Part shown: in pieces, positions 9,150 through 18,093 of the stretch
Layout of the letters: each line of letters begins with the position of its first letter
Numbering within the stretch: position 1 is the first letter of the stretch
Origin: JANXZS01 sp963797255
GTDB lineage: Bacteria > Acidobacteriota > Terriglobia > Terriglobales > Acidobacteriaceae
Length of the DNA stretch: 64,000 bases
Assembly: GCA_963797255.1 (NCBI GenBank)
Contig: CAWCOV010000019.1
Span: 1 to 64,000 of the forward strand
Direction of reading: 5' to 3'
Position numbers and translations under genes: made by a program
The notes under the pieces: model-generated
Database searches by the model: none
Told to the model about the DNA's origin: nothing
Seen by the model: only the letters and a program-made list of their open reading frames with translations

Positions 9150-10199
9150 TCATTTAAAAGGGATATCGTGCTGCCGGGTGGACCAGCCACTGCTGGCCAC
9201 CGAGCCCCAGAACATCCTTTTCGACGGGATGTAACTGGTCATATTTCCCGTCTTTCCGGTGTGGGCAAATGCCTGGAATCGCCAGTTCAGCACGTCGGCC
9301 ACGTAGATCGTCTTGTCCGGACCCATTGCCAGGAAATGCGCCCACGCCATCTCCCCCGGGTTGTGCCCGGGCTCGCCAAATGCACCCAAAATCTTGCCGT
9401 TTTCGTCCAGTTCCACGATCCGGTCAAAACCACCGTCAGCCATCCACACATGCTGGTCCGGCGTGATCAACAATCCATAGGGGTATCCGATGCCTGTCCA
9501 CTCCCTTAGAAAGGTCCCCTCGGCATCGAAGATCTGGATCCGCTTGTTTTCCCGGTCTCCCACATACACCCGGCCTTCGCCGTCCACCACAACGCTGTGT
9601 GGAAGATTGAATTCCCCTGGTCCGCTTCCGTATTTGCCCCATTCCTTGAGGTATTTTCCGTCGCGGTCAAATTTCACGATGCGCGAGTTGCCATAGCCAT
9701 CGGCCACGTAAATCTCGCCATCTTTGCCGACCGCCACGTCCGCAGGCTGGTTGAACAGCCAGTCCGCCTCGCCCGCCGTGTGCGTCTTCCCCAGCACCAG
9801 CAGCACCTTGCCTGTCGGATCCAGTTTGAGCACAACGTGACTGCCGTCGTCCGTGGTCCAGATATTGTCCTCGGCGTCGATTCGCAGGCCGTGCGGGTGC
9901 GTGAAGAGCCCGGCCCCAAGACTCCGCACGAAAACGCCCTTCGCGTCGTATTCAGAGAGCATCGGCTCAGTTCGCTGGAACAGAAAGATGTGTCCCTTCG
10001 AATTCACCGCCACACCCGACGCTTCGCCCGCAACCGCGCCCTCGGGCATCTTGAAAAAGCCCGGCAACACTTGATACGGCAACTCCGGCACTGCCAGAAA
10101 TGTGGTCAAAGCGTCCTTTTCTCCCCAAGCATGAGTCGCCATCAGCGCTACCATCCCAATCGCAATTCGCAGAGCCCTCCCTGCAATCCCCAGGCTCAC
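9150..10199 (-). CDS. secreted NHL-repeat beta-propeller protein
   Basis: A 349-residue exported protein with a signal peptide (about residues 1-26, ending THAWG) followed by NHL repeats forming a probable six-bladed propeller. Repeats are recognisable by recurring patterns such as DVAVGKDGEIYVADGYGNSRI, VVVDGEGRVYVGDRENKRIQIF and MGPDKTIYVADVLNWR. The arrangement resembles the lyase domain of peptidylglycine alpha-amidating enzymes, and many bacterial homologues carry that label, but the enzymatic function is untested. The likely role is extracellular or periplasmic carbohydrate or protein binding. It is followed 3' by 150 bp before the tatA start, and upstream by a small unknown gene on the same strand (41 bp gap). 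Confidence 0.85.
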   Translation of the reverse strand: MSLGIAGRALRIAIGMVALMATHAWGEKDALTTFLAVPELPYQVLPGFFKMPEGAVAGEASGVAVNSKGHIFLFQRTEPMLSEYDAKGVFVRSLGAGLFTHPHGLRIDAEDNIWTTDDGSHVVLKLDPTGKVLLVLGKTHTAGEADWLFNQPADVAVGKDGEIYVADGYGNSRIVKFDRDGKYLKEWGKYGSGPGEFNLPHSVVVDGEGRVYVGDRENKRIQIFDAEGTFLREWTGIGYPYGLLITPDQHVWMADGGFDRIVELDENGKILGAFGEPGHNPGEMAWAHFLAMGPDKTIYVADVLNWRFQAFAHTGKTGNMTSYIPSKRMFWGSVASSGWSTRQHDIPFK

Positions 10200-10240
10200 T
10201 CGTCATCCCTTCCGTCAGCACGAGGCATTCGTTTCGCTTT

Positions 10241-10675
10241 TTAATGGATCGACGCCGGAGGTCCCAGGCGCTTGGCGATCATCGCGTAAAACTCTGTCAA
10301 ATTCTCCTGTGACCCCATCGTCAGCCGTCGGTACACCTTCATCATGGGATAGAGATTCGATCCGCGCACCTCGAGCGTCGGCACCGCCAGTGCTCCGCCT
10401 GGATACTGGCTCATCTGCCATCCGCCGCCAAAACGGCGACGTACCACTTCGCCGAGATAAGCGCCCCATAGGCGAGTCTCGTGCTCCAGGCTGTCTCCCG
10501 CAGGATGGCCGTCCGTCGCTGCCAGGCAGCGCTCCACGCCCGCAATGGACGCTTCGGTGAAATCCAGACGCTCGCCCTTCGCCGCGGCTGCCCGCACTGC
10601 CTCATCGGCATACGCAATCATCATTGCGTCGAAGGAATCAAATACCGCCCCGGCAAGCCGCTCCTTCGCATCCAT
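10241..10675 (-). CDS. hypothetical protein
   Basis: A 144-residue soluble, mostly helical protein. I do not recognise the family. A central region has HETRLWGAYLGEVVRRRFGGG followed by a beta segment LAVPTLEVRGSNLYPMMKVYRRL, a pattern seen in small acidobacterial and proteobacterial proteins of unknown function. No signal peptide or membrane segment. It precedes the NHL-repeat gene by 41 bp on the same strand and may share its transcript. Confidence 0.65.
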   Translation of the reverse strand: MDAKERLAGAVFDSFDAMMIAYADEAVRAAAAKGERLDFTEASIAGVERCLAATDGHPAGDSLEHETRLWGAYLGEVVRRRFGGGWQMSQYPGGALAVPTLEVRGSNLYPMMKVYRRLTMGSQENLTEFYAMIAKRLGPPASIH

Positions 10676-10789
10676 GCAACCAGACTATCCTGCCTTCGCC
10701 TGCCCAACACAGGACAAAATGGCCCGTCCCCTTCTGACAGGAATCGCAGACCCATGTATCGTTGACGTAGACCTCCTTTTGGAGAAGGG

Positions 10790-11572
10790 ATGCGAAATTT
10801 GACTTCTGTTCTTAAGACGGGGCTCGCCCTTTTGTGCGCGGGCTCCATGCTCTACGGGCAAGCTCTGCACGCTCAAGCGCCCGCTCCGGCACAGGCACCA
10901 CCGCCAGCACAGACACCACCCGCGGCGCAGGCACCAGCAACGCCCCCCACGCAGGGCCTGCCGCCTTCCACGATCTCGCTGGACAACAATCCGCTGGCCG
11001 GAGTCACCTACACCAATCATTGGCAGTTCTACTTCGGCGCCGGCTACCGACACTTCAATGCCGGACCGGCGCTGCACCAGAACTCCATCATGGGCGGCCC
11101 GGATATGCAGGTCACCCGCCGCCTCAATAACCATTGGGCAGCTACCGGAAACGTCCGCATGTATTGGGGTACCAGCGGGACCATTCCCAATCCCTACGCA
11201 ATCCAAGGCCCGCTTGTGAGCGAATACGATTTCGCTGCTGGACCGGAATATCGCGGCCCTCATAACAAGCATGCCGCCCTGAATCTTCATGCCCTCGTCG
11301 GTGGATCCTACGGCGTCTACGAGACGGAGCTCGAAGGAGTCCCGCCCGGCCTCCTCGGCTTCTATCCCAACGGACTCTCATTTCTTGGAGCCTTCGGCGG
11401 TTCGCTCGACCTAAATCGCTCCGCGAACTGGGCGCTGCGCATTTCGCCAGACTACATGATGACCCATCACGGCAACATGTTCCAGAACCAGTTCGCCATC
11501 TCCGTCGGCGTCCTGTACCGCTTCAATCACAAGGTTCCAAAGCCCGTGAAGAAGCCCGCTCCGACCCAGTAG
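10790..11572 (+). CDS. probable outer-membrane beta-barrel protein
   Basis: A 260-residue exported protein: signal peptide (residues 1-28, ending ALHAQ), a low-complexity alanine/proline/glutamine-rich linker (29-58), then alternating hydrophobic strands rich in aromatic and glycine residues (for example NHWQFYFGAGYRHF and AISVGVLYRFNHKVP). The strands end in a basic tail. This is the architecture of small outer-membrane barrels of the OmpA-like or OmpW-like superfamily, although no named family is certain. GGAGAAGGG precedes the ATG. A clear terminator follows. Confidence 0.75.
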   Translation: MRNLTSVLKTGLALLCAGSMLYGQALHAQAPAPAQAPPPAQTPPAAQAPATPPTQGLPPSTISLDNNPLAGVTYTNHWQFYFGAGYRHFNAGPALHQNSIMGGPDMQVTRRLNNHWAATGNVRMYWGTSGTIPNPYAIQGPLVSEYDFAAGPEYRGPHNKHAALNLHALVGGSYGVYETELEGVPPGLLGFYPNGLSFLGAFGGSLDLNRSANWALRISPDYMMTHHGNMFQNQFAISVGVLYRFNHKVPKPVKKPAPTQ

Positions 11573-11592
11573 AAATCACGTCTCAGAAATAC

Positions 11593-11619
11593 GGGCAGCC
11601 CTCATCGGCTGCCCTTTTC
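11593..11619 (+). terminator. rho-independent terminator
   Basis: Perfect 8-bp stem GGGCAGCC/GGCTGCCC with a 6-base loop, followed by TTTTC, 21 bp after the stop of the beta-barrel gene. It may also serve the convergent membrane-protein gene ending at 11652, though the U-tract is better on the plus strand. Confidence 0.8.
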
Positions 11620-11651
11620 TTTCTCTCACTCTTCACGAAGTTTATCCGCCG

Positions 11652-12317
11652 CTACTCGTTCACGAGACGGCGATCCCTTGCACGAATCCAAACTTCGAAA
11701 ATCAGCACGTTGATTGAGAACCCGACCCAGAATGCGATGCCGAAAAACTGATCAATTCGCAAATGCGTCCTCGCACTCGTTGCAAAAAAGACGCCCATCA
11801 CCGGACGCGTGGTCGCGATCCCAAGCAGCACCGCAATTGCCCGCAAAAGCCATCGCCGTTTCAACAGCACATTCCCCGCGCGCTTGTACAAATACGAACG
11901 CAGTAGTGAAAACAGGAAGAGCGTGTCGAACACCAGCACTGCCGAACGCTCCACCCATCCGCCCACGGCAAATGCGCTCATCGCATACGCGGTCAGTCCC
12001 ACAACCACGCCCAGCGGGTAAACAAAACTCTCTGCCCATCGCGCCTTTTCAAATTTGAGGAACACTACCAGCGGCGCAATCAGCACAAACGCGAGCGCCG
12101 GCAGAACATGCGCCAGCGTCAGGGCCATGTGCGAGGCGAACGCTCCGTCCAGCCCCGCCATCTGCGGTGGCACGTTTTTGGGTGGAGAGAGCAGCGCCGA
12201 CAGCCTATGCAAGACGACGGCAATCGCAATCACGGTGCAGCCCCAGAACCCGATCCGCAGCCACAATGGCGACGACGACGGCCGCCGCTCGATCGCCTTC
12301 TCTGCGTAACCGCCCAT
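11652..12317 (-). CDS. polytopic membrane protein (DUF2306-like)
   Basis: A 221-residue integral membrane protein with about six hydrophobic segments. The segment order, with a conserved His in MALTLAHVLPALAF and basic motifs between helices (LKRRWLLRAIAVLLGIATTRP), recalls DUF2306-type predicted membrane proteins of unknown function; this family assignment is tentative. The ATG at 12317 is favoured over one at 12338 because GAGGAG lies seven bases upstream. The gene is divergent from a TetR-family regulator with an 82-bp shared promoter region, which suggests that this gene is the regulator's main target. Confidence 0.75.
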   Translation of the reverse strand: MGGYAEKAIERRPSSSPLWLRIGFWGCTVIAIAVVLHRLSALLSPPKNVPPQMAGLDGAFASHMALTLAHVLPALAFVLIAPLVVFLKFEKARWAESFVYPLGVVVGLTAYAMSAFAVGGWVERSAVLVFDTLFLFSLLRSYLYKRAGNVLLKRRWLLRAIAVLLGIATTRPVMGVFFATSARTHLRIDQFFGIAFWVGFSINVLIFEVWIRARDRRLVNE

Positions 12318-12343
12318 CCCTTTTCTCCTCAGCTTCAAAAATC

Positions 12344-12372
12344 ATTCTTTATTTCACTTTACAGTTTGTCAA
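12344..12372 (-). promoter_or_regulatory. sigma-70-like promoter of the membrane protein gene
   Basis: On the minus strand TTGACA (12372-12367) and AAGAAT (12349-12344) are separated by 17 bp, a good vegetative promoter 27 bp before the start at 12317. An imperfect 17-bp dyad (12363-12379, arms AGTT/AACT) overlaps the -35 box and is a plausible operator for the divergent TetR regulator. Confidence 0.55.
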
Positions 12373-12399
12373 ATTAACTATCGAGCCTACGATGGATTC

Positions 12400-13041
12400 G
12401 TGGACGACAAGAATCCCGCGAAGAAGACCCTCGCGCCCCGCAAGCGACCCTACGAACTGGGTAAGCGCCTCGAACTCTCCGATGGCAAGCGCGTTGCCAT
12501 CCTCAAATCAGCCCGCAAACAGCTTGAATCCAATGGTTTCCTGCAACTCACCATGGAATCGCTCGCGAAAGAAAGCGGAGTCACCCGACAAACCATCCAC
12601 AATCTTTTCGGAACAAAATCGGCTGTGCTGGAAACTCTCTTCGACCAGCTCGCCGTCGGCGGCGGCTTGGAGCGGATGCGCGAAGTTATGCAGCAGCCGA
12701 ATCCGGAAATCCTGCTCTTAGCCTTTGTGGAAGTATTCACCGATTTCTGGACAAAGGACCGGATGCTAATCCGCCGCATTCACGGCATCGCCGCCATCGA
12801 TCCCGAATTCGGCGAGGTGGTCGCGGCGAGAAACCGGCGCCGCCAGATTGCTGCCTCCCGAATCGTCGAACGGCTCAGCAGAAGAGAAGGTGCCCGCGAT
12901 GAAGAGCAGGCGCAACTGGTCGCCACGCTATATGCGCTCACGTCTTTCGAATTTTTCGACGCCTTGGCGGAGAGCATCGGCAGCACCACTGGAGCGGCCA
13001 GTCTTGTCTCCGGCCTTGTAAAAAAATTCATGCTCGCCTGA
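12400..13041 (+). CDS. TetR/AcrR family transcriptional regulator
   Basis: A 213-residue DNA-binding repressor type protein. The N-terminal helix-turn-helix spans roughly residues 28-75 and includes TMESLAKESGVTRQTIHNLFGTKSAV, the standard TetR recognition region. The C-terminal two-thirds is helical and would bind an unknown ligand. The reading frame opens at a GTG at 12400; no ATG lies in frame upstream, and the ATG at 12392 is out of frame. It is divergently transcribed from the DUF2306-like membrane protein gene, the usual arrangement for a TetR repressor and its target. Confidence 0.9.
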   Translation: MDDKNPAKKTLAPRKRPYELGKRLELSDGKRVAILKSARKQLESNGFLQLTMESLAKESGVTRQTIHNLFGTKSAVLETLFDQLAVGGGLERMREVMQQPNPEILLLAFVEVFTDFWTKDRMLIRRIHGIAAIDPEFGEVVAARNRRRQIAASRIVERLSRREGARDEEQAQLVATLYALTSFEFFDALAESIGSTTGAASLVSGLVKKFMLA

Positions 13042-13272
13042 CGGCCATTTTTCGTCCATCCATCGGTCGGCGTTTAAGTTACATCGTTCGGCTCCCATCC
13101 CCCAACGTTCATTACGCGACATATCCCGAATTAGTCATGATTCCCGCCAGCGGAATTGTTACCATTTCCAAGCATCCCCCCAGGCACTTAGCCACTGCGC
13201 AGTCTTAACCGGGTCCCTGTCTCGTCCGCTCTCCCGGCGAGTGAATTGTGAAAGGCTATTCTGAGATTTTTT

Positions 13273-14695
13273 GTGCCAAAGTTGGGCCGAGTTGTACTCG
13301 CCCTCGCTCTCGTCACAATCGGTCGCCTTGCGCAGGCAGACGTCGGCGTCGTGCTCGCAGATCCCACGTCCATCGGAGTCTCGCAATATACCCACGCGGG
13401 CCATTCCCTCGTTTACCTCTCAGGAGTTTGCGCCGAGTCCCCCGTGCGCGCCCGTCTATGCGAGCCAGGCGAACAGGGCTCCATTGTCACCACCTATCCC
13501 AACTTTCGCGAGGACCAGCCGTACGCCTGGAACCTGGTTCCAATAAGCCTCTACCTGCATGGATCGCTCACACCCGGTGACCGTCCCCTTTTCTTCGGGC
13601 GCAATCAAAGAGGCTCTTGAACGTCACGCCCGCGACGGCTACCTGCAAACCGTATGCCCTGAAGGCGCCTGTCCACAGGTCGCACACAGTTTTTTGCGCG
13701 ATCTGGTTAGCGTAACCGCAGTGCGCGACGTCTTCGTCTTTGCCGTGCGCACCACTCCGCAACAGGACCAGATGGCCGTGAACTGGCTAAACAATCAGCC
13801 CAACGTCAACCGCTACAACGGATTCACGAACAACTGCGCCGTCTTTACGAGTTCTCTGGTCAATCTGCTCTTTCCTCATTCCGTGCAATCGCGATTTTCC
13901 CAACGATCTAGGAATGATGGCACCCAAGGCCGCCGCCCGCTCCTTCACACATTGGGCCCTCAAGCGGCTCGGTCTCGGCTTTTACACAATGCACTTTTCT
14001 CAGCAGCCTGGAGATCTGCCGCGCAGCGGCCTCGCGCAGAGCGGCACCGAAACTGGATTCCATATGAAGAAGTACTTTATCCCGGCGGCGCTGATCGGCG
14101 AGCACGAGGTCGCGGGATCATTCCTGGTCGCCTACTTCCTCACGGGACGGTTCGGCATTTTCAAGGAGTACTCGCACCACCCCTCAGCCTCCATCCTCGA
14201 GCTTGGAAAGCAAAGATAGCGCGGAAAAATCACGACGACGAAGCAGCCGCCGTTTTCCAGGCCGCAGCGAAGGACGTCCGGGACGACATTATCGGATCTG
14301 AACAGGATTGGGCCGGTTACCGCGAACGGTTTCTAGCTTTTCAGGATTCGCCGGACGCCATCGAACTCTCTCCCGGCAAGAAGCAGTTCTTCCCAAAGCA
14401 GTATGACTCCGGGAAAGCTGCCGTCGACGATGAAGGTGCACCATGGCTGACGGTTGAAACCAACGGCATTGCACGCACCGTCGGGATCAGCAGCGCGAAC
14501 CTGCTCTCGGATCGTTCCGACCCAACGCTCGCCTACCAGCTCATGCTCGGCCGTGTAGGCTACGCGCTCCATGCCAAGAACCACTCGCGTGAATCTCTCG
14601 TGGAATTTGAAAAAGACTGGGCACTTCTTGAACGATCAAGAGACCGTCTTCTCTCTCACCGAGAGCAGAAATTGCTGATCGCCAAATCCCGCTAA
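13273..14695 (+). pseudogene. secreted hypothetical protein broken by three frameshifts
   Basis: One ancestral protein appears to be spread over three reading frames. Segment one (13273 to about 13590) has a signal peptide ending in AQAD and a THAGHSLVYLSG motif. The sense continues in a second frame (about 13585-13900, IKEALERHARDGYL to LVNLLFPHSV), then in a third (about 13900-14205, NDLGMMAPKAAARSF to LTGRFGIFKEY), and returns to the second frame to the stop at 14695. The first two breaks fall in CCCCTTTT and TTTTCCC runs. The conserved-looking His (AGH) and the NNCA motif recall permuted NlpC/P60-type papain folds, but this is only a suggestion. The start is a GTG without a strong ribosome-binding site. 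It is either a decaying gene or an intact gene with sequencing indels. Confidence 0.7.
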
Positions 14696-14743
14696 GCAAA
14701 GGTGAGAATCACTCGAATCCAGCGAACCCCTTGCCAGAGCCCA

Positions 14744-15184
14744 CTAGAACATCCGAGAGAATTTCTGCCGCCGCGTCTGCCACTCCGCAGTCGGGAAGAG
14801 TGTCGGTCCAATCTCGATCAGTCTTGGCAGCATCTTAAACACGGATACCTGGTCCCACTGCTTTCCGCTGCGAGTGCGCAGCCCCTTCTCGTTCAAGCCG
14901 CTCGCGATAACTGAGAAGGAAAAGTCCTGCACCAGCATCTCCATCATCTGCGTCAGCACCAGCCGCTCGCGGGGATCGGGCTCCAGCCGCTGGCAATCAT
15001 CCGAGATCCGAAGACCGTAGGGAATATCTTCGTTGTAAGCTCCCTCCGACGGAGCCTCATCTCCCGGCAACTCGCGCCGCCACTCAATTGACACCACCTG
15101 CCATCCGGCGGCCAAACGCTGGTCCATGATTGCAGAACTGAATGGCCCGGAAACCACGTCTCGAATCCGCTCAAAGTGCGCCAT
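14744..15184 (-). CDS. recombinase-domain protein lacking a resolvase catalytic domain
   Basis: A 146-residue protein. Residues of about 45-130 match the 'recombinase' domain that follows the catalytic domain in large serine recombinases: a IPYGLRI start, an LEPDPRERLVL stretch, then ASGLNEKGLRTRSGKQWDQVSVFKML. The N-terminal resolvase domain with its catalytic serine is absent, and there is no zinc ribbon. The N-terminus (FERIRDVVSGPFSSAIMDQRL) looks like an intact gene start rather than a truncation: GGAGG lies at good distance before the ATG at 15184. It is therefore more likely a stand-alone DNA-binding protein than a transposon relic, but cannot recombine DNA on its own. Confidence 0.7.
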   Translation of the reverse strand: MAHFERIRDVVSGPFSSAIMDQRLAAGWQVVSIEWRRELPGDEAPSEGAYNEDIPYGLRISDDCQRLEPDPRERLVLTQMMEMLVQDFSFSVIASGLNEKGLRTRSGKQWDQVSVFKMLPRLIEIGPTLFPTAEWQTRRQKFSRMF

Positions 15185-15405
15185 GCGTGAAGCCTCCAGT
15201 ACAGACAAATCTGTGTGTCACCTTGTTACTTGCAATCGACGCTCCCAAATTCTTTTTCCGATGGATGCCAAAAATCCTCAAATTTGGCCCATTTTGGCAG
15301 AGCCGGTCTCGCCACCTGACAGCATAGGTGTTCGAAATCGCCAATTGCTGTTCGACTTTGGACATGGACACCTGGTTCGCGCTGATTCGCTGCGACGGCT
15401 CACGA

Positions 15406-16143
15406 TCAAAATTTCACGTCCGTAACTTTGCCATTCTCAAACACTACCTGCATCCCCTTATAGGTCCACAGGGATTTCTGGCCGAATGTCACCTTCTTTT
15501 GCGGTTCGCCCATCGCCTTCGTCACTTCGTCTGTCGTCATGCCCGGCGTGATGGTCGTATCGCTGGCTGGCTTTGCCGTGACGGGATCGGATGCTGGAGC
15601 CGTTGTGGCTGCCTGCGCCTGCTGAGCAGGTGTTGATGGCGTGGAGTTTTGCGTGCGCTTCTCAATCAGCCGTTCATAGTTTTCTTTCGACCACTTCTCC
15701 ACCTTGTTTGCCACCGCACCGGCAGCAATCCTCCAACTCATCCCTTCGCCCTGGATCTCCGAGTTGAAGTCGCCCGCGATCAGGGTGGCGTACACAATTC
15801 TCGTCGTGCTCTCATTGGCTTGGGTCGTGGTGCTGGTGTGTTTTCCATCGTCGCTTTTATCCTTGTAAGTCGAAACGCTGGCAATGTCTTTGCGTGAGTC
15901 TCTCTTGTCAATGTGAACGATCACATCGGCATTCCCCGCCGACTCCACAACCTGTAGTGTCTTGTTCTTCCCCTGCAATGCTTTTACGAGGTCTTGCGCA
16001 GAATCGCCTGCACCCGCATTTGTAAACCCGTCCGTACCCGTTCCATCCACGTACACATTGACCAGCCGCTGCGACCATCCCGTCGACGCTGCAAAAATCA
16101 GAAGTAAAGTGAGACTGAGTCCTAGAAACAAACGGCGACGCAT
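15406..16143 (-). CDS. exported hypothetical protein with C-terminal SmpA/BamE-like segment
   Basis: A 245-residue protein with signal peptide (MRRRLFLGLSLTLLLIFAASTGWSQ; shown in family terms as basic start plus hydrophobic core). The central part (about 30-155) includes an ADVIVHIDKRDS strand and is unassigned. A threonine/alanine/proline-rich linker follows, then a C-terminal 45-residue unit beginning TPGMTTDEVTKAMGEP and ending GKVTDVKF, which resembles the small SmpA/OmlA (BamE-like) fold found in envelope proteins. GGAGGG precedes the ATG at 16143. No lipobox is seen. Confidence 0.68.
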   Translation of the reverse strand: MRRRLFLGLSLTLLLIFAASTGWSQRLVNVYVDGTGTDGFTNAGAGDSAQDLVKALQGKNKTLQVVESAGNADVIVHIDKRDSRKDIASVSTYKDKSDDGKHTSTTTQANESTTRIVYATLIAGDFNSEIQGEGMSWRIAAGAVANKVEKWSKENYERLIEKRTQNSTPSTPAQQAQAATTAPASDPVTAKPASDTTITPGMTTDEVTKAMGEPQKKVTFGQKSLWTYKGMQVVFENGKVTDVKF

Positions 16144-16273
16144 CGGCACACCCTCCGCCTTCGGCATTTATCGACACAGGTTACACTACCGGCGCATAGG
16201 ATCAACGCAAAGAATGTCGCTGCGTACGCACACATTTGCACCTCACGCAAACTCCCTCGCTGCATGAGTGCGA

Positions 16274-16843
16274 TCATCCCCCAGGCCTGTTGCCCGGCAC
16301 AACAGCGGCGCTCACATTCTCCGTCGAAGTCTTCGGCGTCACCGCCACAACGTAATCTTTTATCTCGTGGCGGATCAGGTCCTCAACATTTTGTGCGAAC
16401 AACTTGTAAGCATCCTGGTGTGTATTGAATTGGGCGTACGCGCCGGACAATTGCAGAAAGCTGAAGCCCTCGCTCTTGATCAGTTCCCCAGACATTCGTT
16501 TCTCGCGCCATATTTCGCCGAATCCAAACAAGCTCTCCAGGCTCGCACAAATCGCCACCACTAAGCTGGCCACAATCGACGCGACAGAAAACATCCAGGC
16601 GTATTCGCCAAATTGTTTCAGCTCTCGCAGCCCAACCAGTGCGGGGATCAAAGCGCTGCCCACGATTACGGCAATCTTCAATGCCTGGTATTTGCGCTTG
16701 GCCTGCCACGATCGCCAATCCCACCACTCCACATACTTCAGCCAGCGCGCGTTGATATACTCGTTCGACTTGGGGTCGTTCAGGCTCACGCCATTCATCA
16801 GCGTCTTCAAATCTTCAAGGTCAACAAGTTTTGGGTCCATCAT
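16274..16843 (-). CDS. DUF4231 (SLATT-like) two-helix membrane protein
   Basis: A protein of about 189 residues. After a polar N-terminus it has a WLKYVEWWDWRSWQAKRKYQALK segment that leads into two transmembrane helices (ALKIAVIVGSALIPALVGL and MFSVASIVASLVVAICASL), then a cytoplasmic region with FGFGEIWREKRMSGELIKSEGF. This is the layout of DUF4231, related to the SLATT group of predicted bacterial-conflict membrane effectors; the function of stand-alone members is unknown. A longer open frame exists upstream (to 16987), but its product looks non-coding; ATGs at 16843 and 16840 are preceded by GAGGG. It sits in an accessory-looking neighbourhood. Confidence 0.7.
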   Translation of the reverse strand: MMDPKLVDLEDLKTLMNGVSLNDPKSNEYINARWLKYVEWWDWRSWQAKRKYQALKIAVIVGSALIPALVGLRELKQFGEYAWMFSVASIVASLVVAICASLESLFGFGEIWREKRMSGELIKSEGFSFLQLSGAYAQFNTHQDAYKLFAQNVEDLIRHEIKDYVVAVTPKTSTENVSAAVVPGNRPGG

Positions 16844-17036
16844 TGGCGAGCCCTCGTGACCAACGACATTACCGTAAGCACACTGTCCCGGTCTTGCGTT
16901 TTTCACACAAAAATTAACGAAGGTATTTCGCATTCGGCCATATTGGCCCTTGAAATTGCGCACTTTTTTACCTTGACCTTCATCCAATCACGAGCGTGAA
17001 TGAATTCTGCGGCAAGCACATGAGAGGAGAAACACG

Positions 17037-17918
17037 ATGACGAAACAAATGGACCTTGGCGGCAGCTTCACATTCCCCGGCACGTCGATGACCGTAAACC
17101 GCATGGGGTATGGCGCGATGCAGCTGGCCGGTCCACAAGTGTGGGGACCACCGCGCGACATGGATGCTGCCCTCTCCGTTCTCCGCGAGGCCGTCGCGGC
17201 TGGCGTTAATCACATCGACACCAGCGACTTTTACGGTCCGCACGTGACGAATCAAATCATCAAGCAGGCACTTCATCCTTATCCCGATGGCCTCGTTATC
17301 GTCACCAAGGTTGGCGCTCGCCGCGGCACGGACAAGTCGTGGATTCACGCTCTCGCGCGCCAGGAACTGATCGACGCTGTTCATGACAATCTCCGCAATC
17401 TCGGTGTCGATCGCCTCGATGTTGTCAATCTCCGAGTAGGCGGAATCACGGGTCCGACCGAGGGCTCGATTGCAGAACAGTTCACCGTGCTTGCCGAGCT
17501 CAAGCAGCAGGGGCTCATTCGCGATCTCGGCCTAAGCAACGTCAACGCCGAGCAATTGGCGGAGGCTCAGGCAATCACAGAAGTAGTGTGCGTGCAGAAC
17601 TTCTACAATGTGGCGCAGCGAAACGATGATGCGTTCATCAACGATCTTGCGAAGCAAGGCATCGCCTATGTGCCATTCTTTCCTCTTGGCGGATTTACGC
17701 CCCTCCAGTCCTCTACGTTGAATGAAGCCGCAGCCTCGCTCGGCGCTACGCCCATGCAGGTCGCGCTCGCCTGGCTACTGCAGCGCTCCCCCAACGTCCT
17801 GCTCATCCCCGGCACATCGTCCGTAGCTCATCTGCGTGAGAATCTAAAAGCGGCGTCGCTCCAAATTCCAGCCGACAAAGTCGAGAAACTAAACAACCTC
17901 TCTATCCAGCCGAAATGA
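17037..17918 (+). CDS. pdxI: aldo/keto reductase, PdxI-like pyridoxal reductase
   Basis: A 293-residue soluble NAD(P)H-dependent reductase with the (beta/alpha)8 aldo/keto reductase fold. Catalytic Asp and Tyr are in HIDTSDFYGPHVTNQII, Lys in IVTKVGARRG; the usual His position is replaced within DVVNLRVGG. The same replacement and long stretches of near-identical wording (GYGAMQLAG, VCVQNFYN, AYVPFFPLGGFTPLQSSTL, LLIPGTSSVAHLRENL) occur in E. coli PdxI (YdbC), which reduces pyridoxal to pyridoxine in vitamin B6 salvage. I infer the same activity. GAGGAG lies seven bases before the ATG. No other B6 gene is adjacent. Confidence 0.85.
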   Translation: MTKQMDLGGSFTFPGTSMTVNRMGYGAMQLAGPQVWGPPRDMDAALSVLREAVAAGVNHIDTSDFYGPHVTNQIIKQALHPYPDGLVIVTKVGARRGTDKSWIHALARQELIDAVHDNLRNLGVDRLDVVNLRVGGITGPTEGSIAEQFTVLAELKQQGLIRDLGLSNVNAEQLAEAQAITEVVCVQNFYNVAQRNDDAFINDLAKQGIAYVPFFPLGGFTPLQSSTLNEAAASLGATPMQVALAWLLQRSPNVLLIPGTSSVAHLRENLKAASLQIPADKVEKLNNLSIQPK

Positions 17919-18093
17919 CAAATTGGATGCCCGGTTCTAGCCTCTATGTCGGCTACAGCAGGGTTGCGCCACACCCGACAATTCCGCAAATACCCCTCAC
18001 ACGGCCAGTTACCTTGTGCGGCATTCACCAGAATTTCGTATAGTTCGGTCTGCACGGATTCACGAACCAAGAGATCAAGCAGGGGAAATCACC

